From CAYHWW01 sp964360145 (GTDB lineage Bacteria > Bdellovibrionota > UBA1018 > CAYHWW01), in the NCBI GenBank assembly GCA_964360145.1, contig CAYHWW010000152.1, positions 1 through 8,127 of the forward strand: DNA of 8,127 bases, read 5' to 3'. Made by a program: the position numbers and the translations under genes. The notes beneath the pieces are model-generated. The model saw nothing but the letters and a program-made list of their open reading frames with translations, did not search any database and had not been told where the DNA came from. Shown piece by piece: positions 1 through 6,600 of the stretch; positions within the stretch are counted from its first letter, which is position 1, and every line of letters begins with the position of its first letter.

Positions 1-55
1 TGAACGCATGATCGCCAATAATTTTTTACAAAAATCAAAAAGCTGCACTCTCACC
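1..55. other. AT-rich upstream leader
   Basis: This short stretch before the first gene contains A/T runs (about 16-42) that contrast with the GC-rich coding DNA. It may hold part of a promoter, but I see no convincing -35/-10 pair and no hairpin with a T tract. A TGA at 1-3 could be the stop of an upstream gene; there is not enough sequence to tell. Confidence 0.35.
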
Positions 56-60
56 AAGGA
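56..60 (+). promoter_or_regulatory. Ribosome binding site of the LamG-repeat gene
   Basis: AAGGA lies eight bases upstream of the ATG at 69, a normal Shine-Dalgarno position, in an A-rich context that should stay unpaired. It supports 69 as the true start. The next in-frame ATG is codon 40, inside the first LamG strand, so starting there would remove the hydrophobic N-terminus. Confidence 0.75.
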
Positions 61-68
61 AAAATAAA

Positions 69-3000
69 ATGTTCACTTCCTGGCTCACGTCCCTGAAAAG
101 CGTTCTCGCCACCGGCACTGCCATCACCGTTCTCTCCACCTCTGCGCCCCTGGGCACCGACCCCCAGACCATCGCCTACTGGAATATGGATGAGGCAACG
201 GGCACCACGGTGGCTGACTCCGTGACCACGCCAGCGGCGGTCCATGGCACGGCGGCGGGCACCTTGATCGTGACCAACACGGACATGGCCCTGCCTGCTG
301 CTTTTATGCGGGCGCGGGACTTCACGCCGCCCGGCAGCTTCATTGACTTCGGTGAGACCGCGGGCACCAAGCTTGATTTCCAGGGCCAGACCACGCTGTC
401 GGTTGAAGCCATTGTGCAGCTCACCGCTGCGGCGCCGGATATTTACACGGTCTTCGACAACCGCCAGGTGCAAATTCAGGTCATCAACAACCGCATCGCG
501 GGTTTCGTGCGCCAGGCTGGCGGGTTCCACGGCGTGCTCGGCGAAGCCCTGCCCCTGGGCGTGGGCACCGCCCATCGCGTGGCTCTGATTTTGGAGAGCG
601 GCCACATGGGCATGGTTGTCGACGGCGCCACCATCAACAGCATTGCCATCGATGAGCCCGTGGCCGCGGCGGAAATAGGCAGCCATCTCTACATCGGCGG
701 TGACCCCACGGGGCTCAGGCTCCCTGGCCGGGTGGAAGACGTGCGCGTCTCTGGCGCCGCCCGCAGCGACATCGTGCCGCCGGTGATCACCCCTGTCTCA
801 CCCATGCCCGGCTTCTCGGTCAGCGAAGCGCGCCCCGTCTTTAACGTCGCCTACAGTGATGCCAGCGGCATCAACGTCGCGTCCGTGCGCATGTTCGTCA
901 ACGGCGTTGAGCAGTTCGCCAGTGCCGATCTCACCGTGGATGCCACCCACCTTCTCGGGCGCTTTGCCTCCGGTCTGCGTTCGGGCCGCAGAAACCTCAT
1001 TGAAGTGCGTGCGGCGGATAACGTCGGCAACCTCACGAACGTCACCTTTGAAATCGTCTACGTCAACAGTGGGGGCGGCACGCCCTACGAACCTGACACC
1101 ACCACCGTGGGTCTCTGGCACTTCGATGATGAGGACCCCACCGTTGCCCGGGATTCCTCGGGCAATAACCTCCATGGCAGGTCTCTCAAGACGCTTCTCA
1201 CCTCGGGTGTGCTGGGCCTTGCCCGCCAGTTCCAGTTCAGCCAGAACTCGCAAATCGTTCTGCCCTACGTGCCCGCCACGGGCCGGGCCTTCACCTTTGA
1301 AACCTGGTTGCAGCCCGCGGCCAATCGCGCCAACCCCTGGGAGACCCAAACCCTTTTTGATAACGGGCGCATCCGTGTCCAGCGTGCGGGTGAGGGCTTC
1401 GTGCGTGTGGTGCTCGACACGGTGAACTTCGACTATCAGTTCGATAGCACCCAGCCCGCGCTGCGCCTGGGGCAGCGCCATCACCTGAAAGTCACCTATG
1501 ACGGTGATGCCGTCGATGACAACATCCTCATTTTCATTGATGGGGTGATCACCGATATCTTCGATGCGCCCGCGAGATGTGATTTTGGTGACGTGCCGTC
1601 ACTGGGCTACATCGGCTTTCAGTATGATGGCATGATGGACGAAGTGCGCTTCTCGTCCGCGGTGCGCGAGGCTTCGAACTTGAGGACGGGTTACGCGCCG
1701 CAAGTGACCTTGGGTGCGCCCCAGGACGCGGCCACGGTATTTGAAGCAAGACCTGCCATCCATGCCACCTACACGGACCCAAGCCTCATCAACCCCGCCA
1801 ACGTTCAAGTCCGTTTGAACGGCGTCCCCCAAGCACCGTCCGCGGATCTCATCATCACGGCCACGGGCCTTGATGGGCGCATGGCCGATGGTCTGCGCCC
1901 CGGTGTGAACACCATTGAAATTCGTGTCACCGGCGGGGCTGCGAACCAGACTGTGGTGAGCGAAAAGCTTTATTACTTCGCCAACGGCGGGGCTTCGGCC
2001 TACGTGGCGGATGCCGACACCGCGCTGCTGTGGCACCTCGATAGTGATATCGTTACCGACTTTACGGATTCGTCGGGTCGAAATCTGTCTTACAGTTTAC
2101 CCTCCGGCGGCGGCGGCCTGAGCGTGGTGGACCTGGGGGTCTTCGGAAAAGCCCGTCAGTTCAATTCTCCTGCCTGGGTGATAAACAGCGGTAACATCCA
2201 CATCCCGGGCCGGGCATTTACCCTTGAAGGGTGGCTCAAGCCTGCCAGCGCATGGGCTGGTGGCTTCATCTGGTACATGACCGGCTCCGGTTGTTACGTC
2301 ATTGTGCAGCGTGTGGGGCAGACGATGAACGTCACTATCCAGCTTGCCAGCGGCGAACTCACCCAGCTCGATGTCCCCAACGTACTGCCGAGCAACGAGC
2401 TGCATCATCTGGCCGTTGTCTATGATGGCAGCAAACTCAGCTCTAACATCATGCTCGTCATCGACGGCACCGTGCGAGGGACTCGCGACGTGAAGGCCAC
2501 CTGCGACGTGTGCTTTAGCAACATGACCTTGAATACGGGCTACGGCAGCCAGTACCAGGGCATGATGGATGAGATGCGGGTATCGAGCACGGCTCGTTAC
2601 CAGCTCAACACCACGGCGCCCAGCAGTGCCCCCACCATGGGTCTTGCGGGGTTGACGCCCAACGCCACCGTGCACGGGGCCCACCCCAGCGTCAACTTCA
2701 CCTTTGATGACGTGGATGGCATGGACACGGGCACCGTGGTGCTTCGCGTGAATGGTGTTGCCGACACCGGCCCCACGGTCACAGCCAGTGGCTCCATCGC
2801 CCGCCTTCAAGGTGCCCTGGCAAACAGCCTGCAGTTTGGCGCGAACCAAATCGAGGTGAGAGCCAGTGATAGCCTGGGCAACGAGGCGTCGCAGAGCTAC
2901 CTCGTCTACTACATCGGCCAAGGGCCTGCGACGCAGTATGTTGCCGACGTCAACACCCAGGCGCTCTGGCACATGAATGAAGCATCGAGCCCCGCCCTTC

Positions 3001-3602
3001 TTGTGGACGATACGGCCCAGGGCCATGACTACACGCCTTCGGTGGCTCCGCTCATAGCGGAGGCTGGCATATTCGGCACCGCACTGAAAAACGTAGGGGG
3101 GACGAATTTCTACACCCCCGTGGTGCAGATGCCCGGTGCCGCCTTCACCTGGGAGGGCTGGGTGAAGAACGCTGCTTCGACCAATTATCTCTTTTACAAC
3201 ATCAACACGAACCTCATCAACATCTCGACCAGTCCCAGCGGGTCGCTGAGTTACACGCAGTATGCGACGGTGGGGGCAGGGTTGGTGGGGCAGACCCTCA
3301 ATTTATCTGATGGTTCAGTCCCCATCGATGGCAACTACCACCATGTGGCGTTGATTTTTGATGGTGCCCACCCCGTGCGCCAAATGTATGGCGTGGTGGA
3401 CGGCGTGGTGAAGGGCTCGCTCGTGTTCTCGGGCGTCACCGGCGGCTTGCCGACGCAGGCGGGCTCCAGCTTCATGAACTGGAACAGCATCGGCATGGAC
3501 GAGGTGCGCGTATCCAAGGTGCCCCGCTACACCCTGAGTTATTCGCCCACTATCCTTCTGCAAAAGCATCTTCGCGAGAAGGCCGCCCGCCGGAACCACT
3601 GA
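69..3602 (+). CDS. Exported protein with four LamG-like lectin domains and three Ig-like linkers
   Basis: This 1177-residue protein is probably an extracellular or surface adhesin; LamG/concanavalin-A-like jelly rolls usually bind glycans or matrix proteins. The N-terminus (MFTSWLTSLK, then a hydrophobic stretch to about residue 26) looks like an export signal, but the cleavage site is unclear. LamG domains lie at about 36-235, 348-542, 653-848 and 965-1160. Each opens with a Trp strand (YWNMDE, LWHFDD, LWHLDS, LWHMNE). Domains 2-4 carry a central strand with W413, W722 or W1031 (FETWLQPA, LEGWLKPA, WEGWVKNA) and close with an MDE[VM]R strand at D524, D834 and D1144. Ig-like linkers lie at about 236-333, 543-638 and 852-949, each with a V.[VL]R[MLV].[VL]NGV-like strand and a later N.IE[VI]R strand. 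The C-terminus is a short basic tail (about 1166-1177), with no LPXTG, PEP-CTERM, transmembrane segment or type IX signal seen. The RHS gene follows after three bases. The fold assignment is secure; the ligand is unknown, and some LamG proteins are purely structural. Confidence 0.9.
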   Translation: MFTSWLTSLKSVLATGTAITVLSTSAPLGTDPQTIAYWNMDEATGTTVADSVTTPAAVHGTAAGTLIVTNTDMALPAAFMRARDFTPPGSFIDFGETAGTKLDFQGQTTLSVEAIVQLTAAAPDIYTVFDNRQVQIQVINNRIAGFVRQAGGFHGVLGEALPLGVGTAHRVALILESGHMGMVVDGATINSIAIDEPVAAAEIGSHLYIGGDPTGLRLPGRVEDVRVSGAARSDIVPPVITPVSPMPGFSVSEARPVFNVAYSDASGINVASVRMFVNGVEQFASADLTVDATHLLGRFASGLRSGRRNLIEVRAADNVGNLTNVTFEIVYVNSGGGTPYEPDTTTVGLWHFDDEDPTVARDSSGNNLHGRSLKTLLTSGVLGLARQFQFSQNSQIVLPYVPATGRAFTFETWLQPAANRANPWETQTLFDNGRIRVQRAGEGFVRVVLDTVNFDYQFDSTQPALRLGQRHHLKVTYDGDAVDDNILIFIDGVITDIFDAPARCDFGDVPSLGYIGFQYDGMMDEVRFSSAVREASNLRTGYAPQVTLGAPQDAATVFEARPAIHATYTDPSLINPANVQVRLNGVPQAPSADLIITATGLDGRMADGLRPGVNTIEIRVTGGAANQTVVSEKLYYFANGGASAYVADADTALLWHLDSDIVTDFTDSSGRNLSYSLPSGGGGLSVVDLGVFGKARQFNSPAWVINSGNIHIPGRAFTLEGWLKPASAWAGGFIWYMTGSGCYVIVQRVGQTMNVTIQLASGELTQLDVPNVLPSNELHHLAVVYDGSKLSSNIMLVIDGTVRGTRDVKATCDVCFSNMTLNTGYGSQYQGMMDEMRVSSTARYQLNTTAPSSAPTMGLAGLTPNATVHGAHPSVNFTFDDVDGMDTGTVVLRVNGVADTGPTVTASGSIARLQGALANSLQFGANQIEVRASDSLGNEASQSYLVYYIGQGPATQYVADVNTQALWHMNEASSPALLVDDTAQGHDYTPSVAPLIAEAGIFGTALKNVGGTNFYTPVVQMPGAAFTWEGWVKNAASTNYLFYNINTNLINISTSPSGSLSYTQYATVGAGLVGQTLNLSDGSVPIDGNYHHVALIFDGAHPVRQMYGVVDGVVKGSLVFSGVTGGLPTQAGSSFMNWNSIGMDEVRVSKVPRYTLSYSPTILLQKHLREKAARRNH
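174..3548 (+). repeat. Internal repeat: four LamG modules of about 310 codons
   Basis: The reading frame is built from LamG-plus-Ig units repeated in tandem, the last one lacking the Ig part. Landmark residues fall at regular intervals: opening Trp at 38, 350, 655 and 967; central Trp at 413, 722 and 1031; closing Asp at 224, 524, 834 and 1144. Domains 2-4 are closest to each other (exact spacing of 309-310 residues for the central Trp and closing Asp). At DNA level the copies are well diverged: around 1630 and 2560 both read GGCATGATGGA, then soon differ. The duplication is therefore old, not a recent slippage or assembly product. Confidence 0.85.
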
Positions 3603-3608
3603 AAAATG
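3600..3608 (+). promoter_or_regulatory. Three-base gene junction, probable translational coupling
   Basis: The TGA stop of the LamG gene (3600-3602) is followed by AAA and then the ATG of the RHS gene, in the same frame. There is no space for a terminator or a separate promoter, and no good Shine-Dalgarno at the usual distance; a GAGAAGG at 3576-3582 is about 23 bases away, too far to act normally. Translation of the second gene probably depends on ribosomes finishing the first. A second in-frame ATG at 3621 (codon 6) is also possible and would leave the signal peptide intact. Confidence 0.6.
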
Positions 3609-6600
3609 AAACCAATCGCAATGAACTTCAAAGCAAGTCTATTTGCGCTGGCCGCGCTCACCGCCGCCCTGACAGTGAGCGTGGCCAGGGCTGTGGATTT
3701 CATCGCGGTGGATGACGAGCGCCCGACCCTCAGGTACCAAGAAGGCGAGCACGCCCACTTCGCTGTGCGTGCGCTCACCACGCCGAGCGAGACGGGCTGG
3801 CGCCTCGTTGTTGAGGGGCAGTACCCCGACCGTGATCATACGATTGCACCTTATTCCGGCGAGGGCAGCAGTCGTCTCGTCTTCCACACGCCAGCGCTCA
3901 CGGTGGGCGAGCAAGAGTTCGCGGCGGTGGCCATCCTAGAAAACCAGCGTCTGCGGCAGTCGCTGGCGGGCCAGCGCGATGAGGCGCGCCGTCGCATCGC
4001 CGCGCTGTCAGAGCGGGTGGTGCGCGCTCGCGACCCCGCCCAACGCGCCACCCTCACTCGCGCACTAAACCGCGAGCGTGCGGCGCTCACCGCCCTTGAG
4101 ACGCGCTACGCCCAAGCCCGCCGCATCGTGCAGCGCATCCCCCGCCGCATCACCGTCGGTTTCCCCGCGGGGGCCACCGCCCCGCGCCTGCAACTCATCG
4201 GCGACCAAGCCCTCGATCTTGGCGATCGCATCCGCTTCATCGTCCGGGCCACGGACCCCAACGGCGATGCCCTCGCCCTTTCAGTGGGGCCGTTGCCCCT
4301 ACCCCCGGGCATGCTCTTCGACCCCGAGACGGCCATCTTCGAATACCGCCCCACCGCCGTCAACGTGGGCACGCGACCCTTTACGTTCAGTGCCTCTGAT
4401 GGGCGTGAGTCCGCACGGGAGACCATCAACATCACCGTGCGCGGCCCCACACCCGACGCGCCCACCGAGCTTTCGGGCCAGGTGCTTGATACCAATTCTT
4501 TCATTGGGGGAGGCGGCCCCGCGGTCATCGCGGTGAGAAGCCTCGATACGCGCCGCAAGCTGCGCAAAGGCGATTTTTCGACCCTCGCCCAAAACGAGAG
4601 GCCCGTGGTGCACGCACGCATTCGCCTCATGGGCACGGGCCTTGAAACTTTTACCGACGCAGAGGGGCGGTTTCGCCTCACCGGCGTGCCCGGTGGTTCA
4701 CAGATTTTCGACATCGACCCTTCCGCCGCGGAGGCCGCCCCTGATGGCTCGGGTTATGCGGGCTTCCGAGAAGAGATCAAGCTCATCGACGGCGTGAACA
4801 ACGTCGTCACGCGGCCCTTTTTCATACCCCGCGTCGAGTCGATCAGCCTCACGCCGGTGAGCCCCACCGCGGTGACCACCGTGAATAACCCCCGCATCGG
4901 CGCGAAATTCGAGATTCAACCGGGCACCGCCCGCAACAGCGATGACGGCACGGCGTTTACGGGGAGCATCTCGATCTCTGAGGTGCCCGAGAGCTTGGCG
5001 CCTGCATCCATGCCCACGAATCTTCAGCCGGGGCTCGTCATCACCATCCAGCCCATCGGCGTGCGCTACACCACGCCCATGCGGCTCACCCTGCCCAACC
5101 GCGATGGCCTGCCGCCGGGAGGTGAAGCGAATCTTTGGTCACTCAATGCGGAGCTTGGTATTTTTGAAATTGTGGGCCGGGCCCGGGTAAGCACTGATGG
5201 CCAACGCATTGAGACGTTTGAGGGCGGTATTCGGGCCAATGACTGGCACTTTATCATGGGGCCACCCACCATCATGGATGGTCCGCTGGACAGCAGTACG
5301 GTTGAAGACCCGTTCTCTGAGGCTGTAGCCTGTATTGGTTCAACGACATCCTATGGCTGTGGAGCCCTAAGCATTTTTCATAACTTTGGCGGTTATCGCA
5401 CCTTAGGGGGGCAACGTGGGCTGACGCTGCATTATCACTCTCAACGGGCTTACCAGGGGCCAGTAGTATTGGGGGCTGATGCCAAGATGGGCCGGACCAT
5501 CATGATCCCACCCCTAGTATCATTAGAGCTCAGGGTGAGCGGCGTGGCGACGCGACAAATATATACAAACTCTTCTGTCCTTCAGCCCCTTATAGGCGAG
5601 CATTTCCGGCAAGCCATGAAATTTTCATTCCCTGACCTGGAAACAGGGGTTTACCCTTATGATGTGATGGTGCGTAACCACTATGGGCAGAGTTCCATAG
5701 GTGCGTCGGTTTCGGGCACATTCATGGTCCATAGTGAGACGACAAGTGCCTTTGGGGCGGGTTGGACGCTAGAGGGGCTCGACCGGGCGCGGACAGTGGG
5801 TAGTTCAAGCATTCTCATTACCAAGGGTGATGGAGGGTCGCGCTATTTTGTGTGGGATTCCACAGTAGATACTTTCGTGACGCCCAAGGGCGAGTTCTCA
5901 ACACTGACTCGTGATGGTAGCGGTTTGCAGTGGCGGTGGAAAGGCGGCACCGTTGTTCGATTCGATAACCGGGGGTTTCAAAGGTCGGTCACAGACCGCA
6001 ACGGCAATAGCACAGTGTATGAATATGATAGTGCAGACCGGCTCTCGCGCATTACCGACCCGGTGGGGTTATTCACGAATTTTGCGTATGGAGCTGATGG
6101 TAAACTGGTGGCGGTCACCGATCCGGCGGGACACGTGACGCTCTTTGATCATAATGAAGCAAGTGACCTCGTGGGCATCCGCAATGCTGATGGTACCGAA
6201 CGCGAATTTTACTACAATGTACGTCACTTGCTCGCCGCGCAGATCGCAGAAAATGGAGCCACCACTCAATACCAATATGATGCCTACGGACGTAATACGG
6301 GGGCGATGCTCGAAGGTGGAGCAACGCGCTCGATCATCGCAGCGGATGCCAGAGGTGTTCTTGACCCCGCAGTGGAGGTAGGTACGCCGGATCATCCGGC
6401 ACCGCTCTATCTCAGCAAAGACATCATGGGCGAATACCTTGATGCGAGTGGACGAGTGACGAAGGTGCTGACGGACCGCTTTGGACGTGAAACGATACGC
6501 ATAGACGGCCTAGGGCGCACCATACGGACCGAACGTGACATTTCGGGCCTACCGCTACGGGTGTACGACAGGGGCAGGGTGACGGATAATGAGTACGATA

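Noticed and set aside
51..686. 211-codon minus-strand open frame at the left end
   Set aside because: It runs antisense across the ribosome binding site and first LamG domain of a well-supported gene, with no recognisable motif of its own.
798..1484. 228-codon minus-strand open frame
   Set aside because: It lies wholly opposite the LamG/Ig coding region and has a biased, domain-free translation; a shadow of the real gene.
2097..3026. 309-codon minus-strand open frame opposite the LamG gene
   Set aside because: It is a mirror of a GC-rich coding frame on the other strand. Its translation is rich in His, Gly, Arg and Val without a recognisable domain, and the plus strand is clearly coding here (LamG and Ig motifs).
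4078..4536. 152-codon plus-strand open frame in another reading frame
   Set aside because: Its translation is a Pro/Ser/Arg-rich string typical of an off-frame reading of GC-rich DNA, and it lies inside the coiled-coil and Ig-like coding region of the RHS gene.
5260..5400. Frameshift or gene fusion error at the composition change
   Set aside because: Codon-by-codon reading shows a single uninterrupted frame through this stretch, and the conserved motifs before (NDWHFIMGPP) and after (GLTLHYHSQRA) are in the same frame. A mosaic origin is possible, but not a sequencing break.
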